This document shows positions 1-7,293 of a stretch of DNA of 40,411 bases, piece by piece. The DNA is from Lachnospiraceae bacterium. GTDB taxonomy: Bacteria; Bacillota; Clostridia; Lachnospirales; Lachnospiraceae. The stretch spans positions 1-40,411 of the forward strand of contig JAFTJD010000048.1 of assembly GCA_017456585.1 (NCBI GenBank), given 5' to 3'. The notes beneath the pieces were generated by a model. It was not told the origin of the DNA. It did not search any database and saw only the letters and a list, made by a program, of their open reading frames with translations. Numbering within the stretch: the stretch's first letter is position 1; every line of letters starts with the position of its first letter. The position numbers were made by a program, and so were the translations under genes.

Positions 1-20
1 AAGTTTTGAGGTAAAATCAG

Positions 21-110
21 AAATAGGCATAGGGTTCAATCCTTTCTATATATTTTGTTGTGGTGACTTAATTATATAAGAATTGAATCTCTATGCCTAT
101 TTATTTTTTA
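21..110 (+). terminator. Long hairpin followed by T-rich tract
   Basis: A perfect 12-bp inverted repeat (AAATAGGCATAG at 21-32, CTATGCCTATTT at 91-102) extends inward through GGTTCAAT/ATTGAATC with one bulge, giving a stem of about 20 bp and a loop near 40 nt. A T-rich run follows on the plus strand. It could terminate a plus-strand gene lying left of the window, or be a palindromic repeat. Confidence 0.5.
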
Positions 111-136
111 CTTTACCCCAAAGAAAAGTATAGAAC

Positions 137-231
137 CGATAATTTTAGAGTCTCATCTCCATGGCATATAAAGTTTTTAATAAATATATTTACCCGGGTT
201 TTCTTATGAATCAAAGATATATGTGCTTAAC
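137..231 (-). repeat. Diverged partial copy of the 38.4-kb palindromic element
   Basis: Read on the plus strand this stretch matches the reverse complement of 38388-38479. It shares CGATAATTTTAGAGTCTC, then CATGGCATATAAAGTTTTTA, then ATTTACCCG and GCTTAACT, with scattered substitutions and one indel (by eye 85-90% identity over about 95 bp). Only one arm is present; the other arm and the terminal repeat are not visible. It shows that the element is dispersed in this genome. Confidence 0.75.
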
Positions 232-323
232 TGACAGTGTGCCGGTGAAGGTTGTTGAGTGCGCTTTCAGGCGTGAATTTTCCGGTTTTACAGCCTGGAT
301 GCCTCTTTCTCAGCCTCCAAGCT

Positions 324-590
324 GTAATTTCGTCATGGCTTCTCGGTTTTTTACCTACTACCTAGTGTTTCTTCCTGCTACAGTAGGTAATTTCGCCGTG
401 GCTTCTCGGTTTTTTACCTACTACCTAGTGTTTCTTCCTGCTACAGTAGGTAATTTCGCCGTGGCTTCTCGGGTTTTTACCTACTAGCTAGTGTTTCTTC
501 CTGCTACAGTAGGTAATTTCGCCGTGGCTTCTCGGTTTTTTACCTACTACCTAGTGTTTCTCCCTGCTACAGTAGGTAATTTCGCCATAC
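324..590. repeat. Four 63-bp tandem repeats with alternating 9-bp inverted arms
   Basis: The shared GTAATTTCG motif recurs at 324, 387, 450, 513 and 576, exactly 63 bp apart. Each unit carries TTACCTACT (351, 414, 477, 540) and its complement AGTAGGTAA (382, 445, 508, 571), separated by 22 nt inside a unit and 23 nt between units. Each arm can therefore pair with the arm on either side. The units are nearly identical. Because 63 is a multiple of 3 the array stays open in one frame, but no ribosome binding site supports translation. Confidence 0.9.
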
Positions 591-631
591 TTCCTTTATA
601 TCTTTCAAAAATATCAACACTTAACGAAGAA

Positions 632-694
632 AAATACGGGAATTGCGCTCAGATAATTCAAATTTGAGATTATCTGCACGCAATTCCCGTATTT
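632..694 (-). terminator. Terminator of the aldo/keto reductase operon
   Basis: AAATACGGGAATTGCG (632-647) pairs with CGCAATTCCCGTATTT (679-694), and the stem continues inward through AGATAAT/ATTATCT. On the minus strand it follows the reductase stop codon and runs into a T-rich tail. It could also stop plus-strand transcription coming from the repeat array. Confidence 0.85.
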
Positions 695-722
695 GTTTTG
701 CTGAATTTAGTACCGCTACATT

Positions 723-1706
723 TTAACGAAGGATGTCTTCAATCTTAGCCATCTCATCGTCAGTGAAGTCAACATTATCAAGTGCCTTCACGTTCTCAAC
801 TACCTGTGCTGCACGGCTTGCACCAAGAATAACTGATGTAAGCTCGCCTCTCTTAAGAGCCCATACAAGTGCCATCTGTGCAAGTGACTGGCCTCTTTCC
901 TTAGCTATCTCATTAAGCTTAGCAACCTTAGTTGTTACATCATCTGTGATAGCCTTCTCATTTAAGAATACACTGCTTCCTGCTGCTCTTGAATCTGCAG
1001 GAATTCCGTTGAGATATTTGTCTGTAAGAAGTCCCTGTGCAAGCGGACAGAAAGCTATTGAGCCCATTCCGGCTTCCTTGGTTACAGGAATAAGATTCTC
1101 TGAGCCTCTCTGAAGCATTGAATATCTATGCTGATGAATAAGACATGGTGTACCCATTTCCTTAAGAATCTTAGCTGCCTCAGCAAGTCTCTCAGGTCCG
1201 TAGTTTGATAAAGCAACATACAATGCCTTACCTGATCTTACGATACCTGCAAGTGCATCCATTGTCTCCCAAAGAGGAGTCTCAGGGTCCGGTCTGTGAT
1301 GATAATAAATATCAACATAGTCAAGTCCCATTCTCTTAAGACTTTGGTCAAGAGATGCTACAAGGTATTTCTTAGAGCCCCAGTTACCGTAAGGTCCCGG
1401 CCACATATCATAACCTGCCTTAGTAGAGATAATTAACTCATCTCTGTATGGCTTAAGGTCAGTTGCAAGCATCTTACCAAAATTCTCCTCTGCACTTCCC
1501 GGTGCAGGACCATAGTTATTAGCTAAATCAAAATGTGTAATACCAAGATCAAAACTTGTAAAAACAATATCCTTCATGTTAGCATAATTGCTTCCGTCTC
1601 CAAAATTATGCCATAAGCCAAGTGACATAGCCGGCAACTTAAGTCCGGTATTACCACTACGATTGTAAATCATCTTCTCATATCTTCCTTCATTTGCTAC
1701 GTACAT
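723..1706 (-). CDS. Aldo/keto reductase, YghZ-like
   Basis: NADPH-dependent aldo/keto reductase of the Kv-beta-like family (AKR14, YghZ type). Family members reduce small aldehydes such as methylglyoxal or L-glyceraldehyde 3-phosphate in the cytoplasm. The 327-aa protein follows YghZ closely: LPAMSLGLWHNFG at the start, DLGITHFDLANNYGP holding the catalytic Asp and Tyr, STKAGYDMWPGPYG with the catalytic Lys, YYHHRPD in place of the usual SHR motif, and a C-terminal VILGASRAAQ cofactor-phosphate motif. The ATG at 1706 is preferred over an in-frame GTG at 1712 because GGAGGG lies 6 nt before the ATG and directly abuts the GTG. It follows the UroD-family gene by 16 bp in the same operon. The family is secure; the substrate is not known. 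Confidence 0.93.
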   Translation of the reverse strand: MYVANEGRYEKMIYNRSGNTGLKLPAMSLGLWHNFGDGSNYANMKDIVFTSFDLGITHFDLANNYGPAPGSAEENFGKMLATDLKPYRDELIISTKAGYDMWPGPYGNWGSKKYLVASLDQSLKRMGLDYVDIYYHHRPDPETPLWETMDALAGIVRSGKALYVALSNYGPERLAEAAKILKEMGTPCLIHQHRYSMLQRGSENLIPVTKEAGMGSIAFCPLAQGLLTDKYLNGIPADSRAAGSSVFLNEKAITDDVTTKVAKLNEIAKERGQSLAQMALVWALKRGELTSVILGASRAAQVVENVKALDNVDFTDDEMAKIEDILR

Positions 1707-1722
1707 AAACACCCTCCGTCCC

Positions 1723-2685
1723 TTATTTGGCTGATTCTTTTACAGTATCAACTACATATTTTATATTATCGAGCTTCATGCCTCTTCCGAGTGAACAATC
1801 TGCTCCTATAATCATACCATTTTCTTGGTTCTCTTCCAACCATTTTTTTGTAAAAGCTTTAATTTCTTCTTCAGTTCCTGACCACAATACACCTTCTTCG
1901 CGATTATCAAATCCTCCGAGTACACATTTGCCGCCAAAGAACTTCTTTCCTTCCGTAAGGTTCATATCTTCTACATAAACTGCCCAGTTAATCGCCTTAG
2001 CCGGATAATCCTTCCATACCTCTATACGGTTCTTGTCGCCTGCCCATCCGCAGCAGTGAAGAATGTTATTATCGCTAAATTTGTTAGCTGCCTCAAGCAC
2101 CTTCAAATCACTTGGTGTAACAAGCTTTCTATATTCATCATAGCTGAATCTGAATTCTTCTGCATTCTGTACACAGTAATATATTCCATCACAACCTGCT
2201 TCTTCTATTACAAGACGTGAAAGAGTGATTGCATCCTCAGCAATTACATCAAAAGCATGTAATACCGCATCAGGATTAGCCTTCAAATGCTCCATAAGAA
2301 GTTCTTCTGAAGTTCCGAAGCGGAAAGATGACATCGGACAAAATACATTATAAAATGTCATACATTCATCGCCAATAGCATCAACTATTTCCTTAACTCT
2401 CTTAACCTGTCCTCTGATAAACGGATGATCTGCTCCTAAAGGCTTCATATTATACCAATCTTCAGGATTCTTTATATTAGGAATAATGGGATTAGGATAA
2501 TCAAAGAAACCATCACACATGATTTTGACAAAATCCACATCACACTTCTTATAATAATCAAGATGTGCTGCCACACAATCCTTATCAAGATCCATATCTA
2601 ACGGAAAATGGAACCAGAAGCTAACCGGTGGTCTGTCAACAGGTTTGTTATTCATTGCATTAAGTACTCTTTCTTTTTTTGTCAC
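1723..2685 (-). CDS. Uroporphyrinogen decarboxylase (UroD) family protein
   Basis: A 320-aa TIM-barrel protein of the UroD/MtaA/CmuA superfamily. It begins MTKKERVLNAMNNKPVDRPPVSFWFHF, the N-terminal pattern of anaerobe UroD-like proteins, and has a conserved HCCGWAGDKNR segment and GGFDNREEGVLWSGT near the C-terminus. True UroD serves heme synthesis, but no heme gene is nearby. Homologues in anaerobes are often methyltransferases working with corrinoid proteins, and no corrinoid-binding gene is visible here. The start is GTG at 2685, with AAAGGAGG 7 nt upstream. It is the first gene of an operon with the aldo/keto reductase, so a small-molecule catabolic role is an inference. Specific reaction unassigned. 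Confidence 0.85.
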   Translation of the reverse strand: MTKKERVLNAMNNKPVDRPPVSFWFHFPLDMDLDKDCVAAHLDYYKKCDVDFVKIMCDGFFDYPNPIIPNIKNPEDWYNMKPLGADHPFIRGQVKRVKEIVDAIGDECMTFYNVFCPMSSFRFGTSEELLMEHLKANPDAVLHAFDVIAEDAITLSRLVIEEAGCDGIYYCVQNAEEFRFSYDEYRKLVTPSDLKVLEAANKFSDNNILHCCGWAGDKNRIEVWKDYPAKAINWAVYVEDMNLTEGKKFFGGKCVLGGFDNREEGVLWSGTEEEIKAFTKKWLEENQENGMIIGADCSLGRGMKLDNIKYVVDTVKESAK

Positions 2686-2706
2686 GTCGTTTCCTCCTTT
2701 ATATTT

Positions 2707-2753
2707 TATCCGCTATACGGATAGATTCTAAATCTTTACAGGGATATTCCTGT
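2707..2753. promoter_or_regulatory. Three consecutive small dyads in the UroD leader
   Basis: Just upstream of the UroD-family ribosome binding site lie TATCCG-N5-CGGATA (2707-2723), AGATT-N3-AATCT (2723-2735) and the near-palindrome ACAGGGATATTCCTGT (2738-2753). They could be operators or leader hairpins for the minus-strand operon. No regulator is assigned. Confidence 0.4.
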
Positions 2754-2816
2754 CAAATCTTTATCGCAACAATATAATATCATATATTTTTTCTACTTTC
2801 TCTTATTTTTGCATAC

Positions 2817-2870
2817 AAAACTGTGCAAAATCGCACATTTTTGTGAAAATGTTCGTTTTTGCACAGTTTT
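2817..2870. promoter_or_regulatory. 14-bp inverted repeat, operator-like
   Basis: AAAACTGTGCAAAA (2817-2830) is perfectly repeated inverted as TTTTGCACAGTTTT (2857-2870), 26 nt apart. A smaller nested dyad TGTGC-N6-GCACA lies within 2822-2837. It sits in the divergent region between the UroD-family operon (minus) and the dipeptidase (plus). Binding by one of the nearby AraC-family regulators is plausible but inferred. Confidence 0.5.
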
Positions 2871-3003
2871 CGTTGCTATTTTATATAGAATTTTTCAATC
2901 CACTAAAATATACTTATGTTAACGATATATTTTAAGTGCAATTCATTTTTATACTAAATGTTTCTGTGCCTATAATACGAATGAATTTATAAGGAGTGAG
3001 TTC

Positions 3004-4407
3004 ATGTTTACAGCAGAATTTATCGATAAATGGGTAGAAGAACACACACCTGCCCTCTTAGAAGACTTAATAACCATAACCAACATCAAAAGTGTTGCCG
3101 AGTTTAACAGTCCTATAAAGCCTTATGGTCAGGGATGTCAGGATGTTCTTAACAAGATGCTTTCCATCGGCTTTCAATATGGATTCAGCACCAAGAATTA
3201 CAACAACTATGTTGGTTGTATAGAACTTAACGACCTTGAAGATGATATCGGAATTTGGGCTCATCTGGATGTAGTTCCTGAGGGTGACGGATGGGTATAT
3301 CCTCCTTACGAGGCACAGGTGAAGGACGGCTACGTAATCGGCAGAGGTTGTCAGGACAACAAAAGCTCTGCTATCGTTGGTCTCTACGCAATGCGCTTTT
3401 TAAAGGAATTTAATGTACCTGTTAAACATAATGTTAAGCTTTACCTCGGAACATGTGAAGAACAAGGAATGTATGATCTTGATTATTTTGTTGAGAATCA
3501 TCCATGCCCTAATCTTTCTTTAGTTCCTGACAGCGGTTTCCCTGTGTGTCTTGGCGAACGAGGAACATTTAACGGTAACATTACTTCTATCAATAAGTTT
3601 AGCAAGGAAGTTCTTAATTTTAAGACCTCTACTTCCCCTTATATGATTCCTGATATGGCAGCCATAACTCTGGCTTCCGATTTTAAGAACAAGGATAATC
3701 TGGCTACTTTGCCTGAATATATACAAGTAAAGACCGATGCTGACGGCAATTACACATTGACAGCAACCGGAATCGCTAAGAATGCAGCTATGCCTCATGG
3801 TGGCGACGATGCATTGAAGAAGCTCCTTAATGCAATTTTTGATTGTAATATAATAAGCGAGCATGACAAAGATATTTTACGTCTCTGCAAGGATGTTAAT
3901 ACTAATTATGACGGTACTGCTCTTAATGTACACTGTACCGATGAAGAATCAGGACCTATCGTCCTTACATGCACGACAGCTGAATATTTGGAAGATGGCA
4001 ATTTCAAGTTTTCATTTATTTCCAAATATCCGATTTCCAAAAACGATATACAATTTGAAGCCTTAGCTAAGGAAGCCTGTGAATTAGCAGGACATACCTT
4101 GCAGGTAACAAGATTCGTTAAAGCAACTTATTTTGATCCGTCTAATCCGATTGTTGACAAGATTACATCCGTCTACAATGATTACATGGGACTTAATACC
4201 AAACCATTTATTATGAGCGGCGGTACTTATGCACGTAAATTACCTAATGCTTTCGCTTTCGGAACCGGCATGCCGCTTCCAAAGGCGCCTGAAGGACTTT
4301 TCCTTCCGGGTCACGGTGATTATCACCAGCCTGATGAAGCTATTTCCATTGTACGTATGCAAAAGGCACTTGCCATATACATTTTAACTTTATTGACAAT
4401 ATCCTAA
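3004..4407 (+). CDS. M20 family dipeptidase (Sapep/PepV-like)
   Basis: A 467-aa cytoplasmic metallopeptidase of family M20, which cleaves dipeptides using two zinc (or manganese) ions. Visible ligands and motifs are WAHLDVVPEGDGW (His87, Asp89), GRGCQDNKS (bridging Asp118), the catalytic pair TCEEQG (Glu152/153), VPDSGFP (Asp176) and C-terminal GDYHQPDE (His441). The length fits PepV/Sapep, which carry a lid domain between the two catalytic halves. AAGGAGTG stands 7 nt before the ATG. The gene is monocistronic, with a terminator at 4425-4474 and a TATAAT candidate -10 at 2971. It shares its upstream region with the divergent UroD operon. Exact peptide specificity cannot be read from sequence. 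Confidence 0.93.
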   Translation: MFTAEFIDKWVEEHTPALLEDLITITNIKSVAEFNSPIKPYGQGCQDVLNKMLSIGFQYGFSTKNYNNYVGCIELNDLEDDIGIWAHLDVVPEGDGWVYPPYEAQVKDGYVIGRGCQDNKSSAIVGLYAMRFLKEFNVPVKHNVKLYLGTCEEQGMYDLDYFVENHPCPNLSLVPDSGFPVCLGERGTFNGNITSINKFSKEVLNFKTSTSPYMIPDMAAITLASDFKNKDNLATLPEYIQVKTDADGNYTLTATGIAKNAAMPHGGDDALKKLLNAIFDCNIISEHDKDILRLCKDVNTNYDGTALNVHCTDEESGPIVLTCTTAEYLEDGNFKFSFISKYPISKNDIQFEALAKEACELAGHTLQVTRFVKATYFDPSNPIVDKITSVYNDYMGLNTKPFIMSGGTYARKLPNAFAFGTGMPLPKAPEGLFLPGHGDYHQPDEAISIVRMQKALAIYILTLLTIS

Positions 4408-4424
4408 TTTTATTTCCCTATATC

Positions 4425-4478
4425 GTAAAACAGCCTGCCTCTCCTCCCCCTAACTATTGGCCAGGCTGTTTTACTTTT
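4425..4478 (+). terminator. Rho-independent terminator after the dipeptidase
   Basis: GTAAAACAGCCTG (4425-4437) and CAGGCTGTTTTAC (4462-4474) form a perfect 13-bp stem with a C-rich loop, followed by TTTTGT. Confidence 0.9.
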
Positions 4479-4482
4479 GTCC

Positions 4483-4511
4483 TTTACAATATTTTTTCCT
4501 AAGGATATAAT
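4483..4511 (+). promoter_or_regulatory. Sigma-A-type promoter for the AraC pair
   Basis: TTTACA (4483-4488), 17-bp spacer, TATAAT (4506-4511). It lies between the dipeptidase terminator and the first AraC-family gene, about 50 bp before its ATG. Confidence 0.7.
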
Positions 4512-4562
4512 CATACTAGCAGTAATTTTTATAAATACAATCGATCTTTAACAGGTGATTAC

Positions 4563-5507
4563 ATGAAAAATTCCACTTTAAAGCTTGAATATCGTGAATA
4601 TAAATTATCCGAGGAGTTCCCTTTTCTTCTTCTTACTCCTCAAAGTGTACATACTTCTTACCAAGACTCTGCACAGCAGCAGCAACAGCAGCAGCAATTA
4701 TATCATTTTCATAATTGTCTTGAAATCGGGATTTGCCATAAAGGCGAACATACTTTATCCTTCGAGAATACGACATATACCTTGAATAATGATAATTTCT
4801 TTATATTATCTCCTTATTCCATGCACTTTTTTACTCATAAGGAGGCTTCTCAGGGAGAAGACTGCAAATATCTTTACATAAAACCCGACGAACTTCTGTA
4901 TGATTTTTTTCCGTACGGGCTTCCTAATGAAATGCAGTGGTATAAGACATCTGAGGTTCCTTTTATATTCTCGGCTTCAGAGCATTCCGACCTGTTTTAC
5001 TACCTGAATCTTATGATAGAAGAAAGCATTGCTAAAAAGGATAATTACAAGCTTATAATAAAAGGGCTTTTCCTCACGTTTATGACCATATTAACAAGAC
5101 AAATAGGAGTCACGGACAACCATTCTCCTTCGAGATATAAAAATATGTCTTCACTTATTCCGGCGCTCAGGCACATACACTCTGCTCCCGAGAAAGCAAC
5201 TAATTCGAAAGCTCTTTCCGAGCTCTGCAACATGACTTCTGCAGGGTTTAATTCGCTCTTCTCGGAGCTTATCGGTGAAACTCCTCACCAATATATCACC
5301 CGGTTGCGTCTTCAAAAGGCATGCGAACTCTTATATAGCACTGAGCTTTCAATCATTAACATATCCATTGAAGTTGGTTTTCAGTCTTTATCAGGCTTCT
5401 ACAAGGCTTTTAAAACACAATACGACATTTCACCAAAGGAGTGGCGTAATAAGAAACGTTCAATCCAGAAGAAGAATCTTCATCATTCTTCTTTTTCGGC
5501 AAATTAA
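4563..5507 (+). CDS. AraC-family transcriptional regulator with polyglutamine tract
   Basis: A 314-aa regulator with an N-terminal cupin sensor domain (HFHNCLEIGICHKGEHTL, about residues 48-110) and a C-terminal AraC double helix-turn-helix (about 210-305) ending in the typical GFQSLSGFYKAFKTQYDISPKEWR signature. Such proteins usually sense a sugar or metabolite and activate a nearby operon. Eight consecutive glutamines (residues 38-45, CAG/CAA codons at 4674-4697) directly precede the cupin, which is unusual and may be a variable linker. AGGTGATT precedes the ATG. The gene is followed after 15 bp by a paralogous regulator in the same transcript. Ligand and targets are unknown; the dyads at 2707-2870 are candidate sites. 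Confidence 0.92.
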   Translation: MKNSTLKLEYREYKLSEEFPFLLLTPQSVHTSYQDSAQQQQQQQQLYHFHNCLEIGICHKGEHTLSFENTTYTLNNDNFFILSPYSMHFFTHKEASQGEDCKYLYIKPDELLYDFFPYGLPNEMQWYKTSEVPFIFSASEHSDLFYYLNLMIEESIAKKDNYKLIIKGLFLTFMTILTRQIGVTDNHSPSRYKNMSSLIPALRHIHSAPEKATNSKALSELCNMTSAGFNSLFSELIGETPHQYITRLRLQKACELLYSTELSIINISIEVGFQSLSGFYKAFKTQYDISPKEWRNKKRSIQKKNLHHSSFSAN

Positions 5508-5522
5508 ACGAAAGGAGTTCCC

Positions 5523-6515
5523 ATGATATACAAAACAAATAAATCCATCAGCTCCTATCGTCATTTTAACTTTCCTGTCAGCTTCCCGGGTGTTGCGCTA
5601 TTGGGCAATAATTGGGTTTTGGGAAACAGACTTACACCCACGCTTCATTTCCATAACTGCATCGAAATAGGTATGTGTCTCTCCGGCACAGGTGCATTAG
5701 TCGTAGAAGACACCTCCGAGCCTTTTACCTCCGGAGACTGTTCTTTTATTTTTGCTAATACTAACCATACCTCTTATGGCAAGCCTATAGTTTCTAAAGA
5801 TGCTTCCGCTCCATCTGCTAACGCCGACTCAATTAATCGAAGAAGTGATAGTTCCTGGGAATACTTGTATTTTGACCCACATCTTATGTTTAGTGATTCA
5901 CTTCCGGATTCTTTTTTTAATGAATCCATAAGTGCCCTGAGTAATGCTTCAGGCTTGATTAAAGAAAGTGATTCCCCTCAGGCATACCAAATTATTACTC
6001 AGATATTTAAAGAGCTTCATGAAAGGAAACCGGATTATCAGATTGCCTTAAAAGGTCTGCTTCTGTCACTCCTTATTCTCATGTCTAGAAAGCCTGCCAC
6101 TCGCACAGCAAACAGCAACGCTTCTGAATGGTTTATCCATAAGGCTCTTAACTATATGCATACCAACTACACCAAGAAAATATCCGTAGCGCATATAGCC
6201 ATGGAATGTTGCAACCTTAGCGAAGCTCATTTCAGAAGATGCTTTAATGAAGTAATGAATATCGGTCCTCTTGACTACATTAACCATCTTAGAATACAAA
6301 GAGCCTGCCAGCTAATCCATCAGGACAAATTACAGATGAAAGAGCTTGCTGTTTTATCTGGTTTTCCAACCTTATCAAGCTTTAATCGTACATTTCAGGC
6401 ATTTATGGGATGTTCCCCTTCCGAATGGAAAAGAAATGAAAGCAATATTGAAAATGCGGAAAGGATTTTTTATGATGCTGCAACCTTCGCACATTACAGA
6501 GCAATTAGAAAATAA
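5523..6515 (+). CDS. AraC-family transcriptional regulator (tandem paralogue)
   Basis: A 330-aa AraC/XylS-type regulator with the same layout as its upstream neighbour: a cupin motif LHFHNCIEIGMCLSGTG (about residues 44-60) and a C-terminal AraC domain (about 215-315) with SEAHFRRCFNEV and GFPTLSSFNRTFQAFMGCSPSEWKR. Shared motifs (HFHNC-EIG-C, KGL-L-LLI) suggest a tandem duplication, now well diverged. It lacks the polyglutamine run. AAAGGAG precedes the ATG by 6-7 nt. Its 3' end overlaps the biotin ligase start by 44 nt, so the three genes are probably one translationally coupled operon. The effector is unknown. Confidence 0.92.
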   Translation: MIYKTNKSISSYRHFNFPVSFPGVALLGNNWVLGNRLTPTLHFHNCIEIGMCLSGTGALVVEDTSEPFTSGDCSFIFANTNHTSYGKPIVSKDASAPSANADSINRRSDSSWEYLYFDPHLMFSDSLPDSFFNESISALSNASGLIKESDSPQAYQIITQIFKELHERKPDYQIALKGLLLSLLILMSRKPATRTANSNASEWFIHKALNYMHTNYTKKISVAHIAMECCNLSEAHFRRCFNEVMNIGPLDYINHLRIQRACQLIHQDKLQMKELAVLSGFPTLSSFNRTFQAFMGCSPSEWKRNESNIENAERIFYDAATFAHYRAIRK

Positions 6516-7293
6516 AGATTTTTATGATATAGAAATATTTGAAGTGCTCGAGTCTACCAATAAGACGCTTAAGTCTATGGCAGCAACCGATGACACTCTT
6601 AGGGAAGGAAAAGTTATCCTTGCTGAAAGCCAAACCGGCGGACATGGCCGCTTCGGACGCGCCTTTTTCTCGCCGGCAGGTACGGGAATATATATGAGCA
6701 TACTTCTTAAACCCCGTATACTTCCGACAGAGGCTCCGCTTATAACTACTGCCGCTGCTGTTGCAGTTGCCAAAGCCTTAGAAAAAATATGCCATCAACC
6801 CACCGGTATCAAGTGGATTAATGACATATTCATAAATAACCGTAAGGTTTGCGGTATACTTACAGAGGCCTCATTTACGAGCACTGATTCTTTTCCAAAA
6901 TATGTAGTTCTTGGTATAGGTATCAATGTCTTCGAGCCTGACGGCGGTTTCCCAACTGAACTTAATAACATAGCGTCACAAGCAATGCTCTCAGATAAAA
7001 ATAGCACCCCCGATGACATTAACTATAACCGTAATGAGATTCGCGGTAAAATAATCGCCTCGGTGCTTGATTATTTGCTTAGTTTCTATAAGGAGCTTCC
7101 TTCACGTAACAGCTTCTTAGAAGAATATCGTAATCGCTCCCTGGTTCTTGGCAAACCAATCCGTATTATGGATTCGCCGGAGGGTACACCTGCCACAGCT
7201 TTATCAATAGATGATAACTGTAATCTTATCGTCCGGCTTGAAAACGGAAACACTATTACCCTAAACAGTGGTGAGATTAGCATTAAGCTTTAA
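6472..7293 (+). CDS. birA: Biotin--[acetyl-CoA-carboxylase] ligase, monofunctional
   Basis: Attaches biotin to the carrier lysine of biotin-dependent carboxylases by way of biotinyl-AMP. Visible motifs are the biotin-binding loop GGHGRFGRAF (the family GRGRxGRxW, with His in place of the first Arg), GIKWINDIFINNRKVCGIL (family KWPNDI, Pro replaced by Ile), VVLGIGINV, and a small C-terminal beta domain. The N-terminal DNA-binding domain of bifunctional BirA is absent, so no biotin-repressor role is expected. The reading frame is open from 6346, but AAGGA at 6461-6465 sits 6 nt before ATG 6472 (a second ATG follows at 6475), so translation begins inside the end of the upstream AraC gene. The 3' end overlaps the convergent MATE gene by 33 nt. 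Confidence 0.9.
   Translation: MMLQPSHITEQLENKDFYDIEIFEVLESTNKTLKSMAATDDTLREGKVILAESQTGGHGRFGRAFFSPAGTGIYMSILLKPRILPTEAPLITTAAAVAVAKALEKICHQPTGIKWINDIFINNRKVCGILTEASFTSTDSFPKYVVLGIGINVFEPDGGFPTELNNIASQAMLSDKNSTPDDINYNRNEIRGKIIASVLDYLLSFYKELPSRNSFLEEYRNRSLVLGKPIRIMDSPEGTPATALSIDDNCNLIVRLENGNTITLNSGEISIKL

Noticed and set aside
161..487. Open frame of 108 codons through the 63-bp repeats
   Set aside because: It is open only because 63 is divisible by 3, has no ribosome binding site, and starts inside a dispersed repeat copy. No protein family is recognisable.
324..590. CRISPR-like periodic array
   Set aside because: The whole 63-bp unit is repeated with no unique spacers, the arms alternate in orientation, and no cas gene is present.
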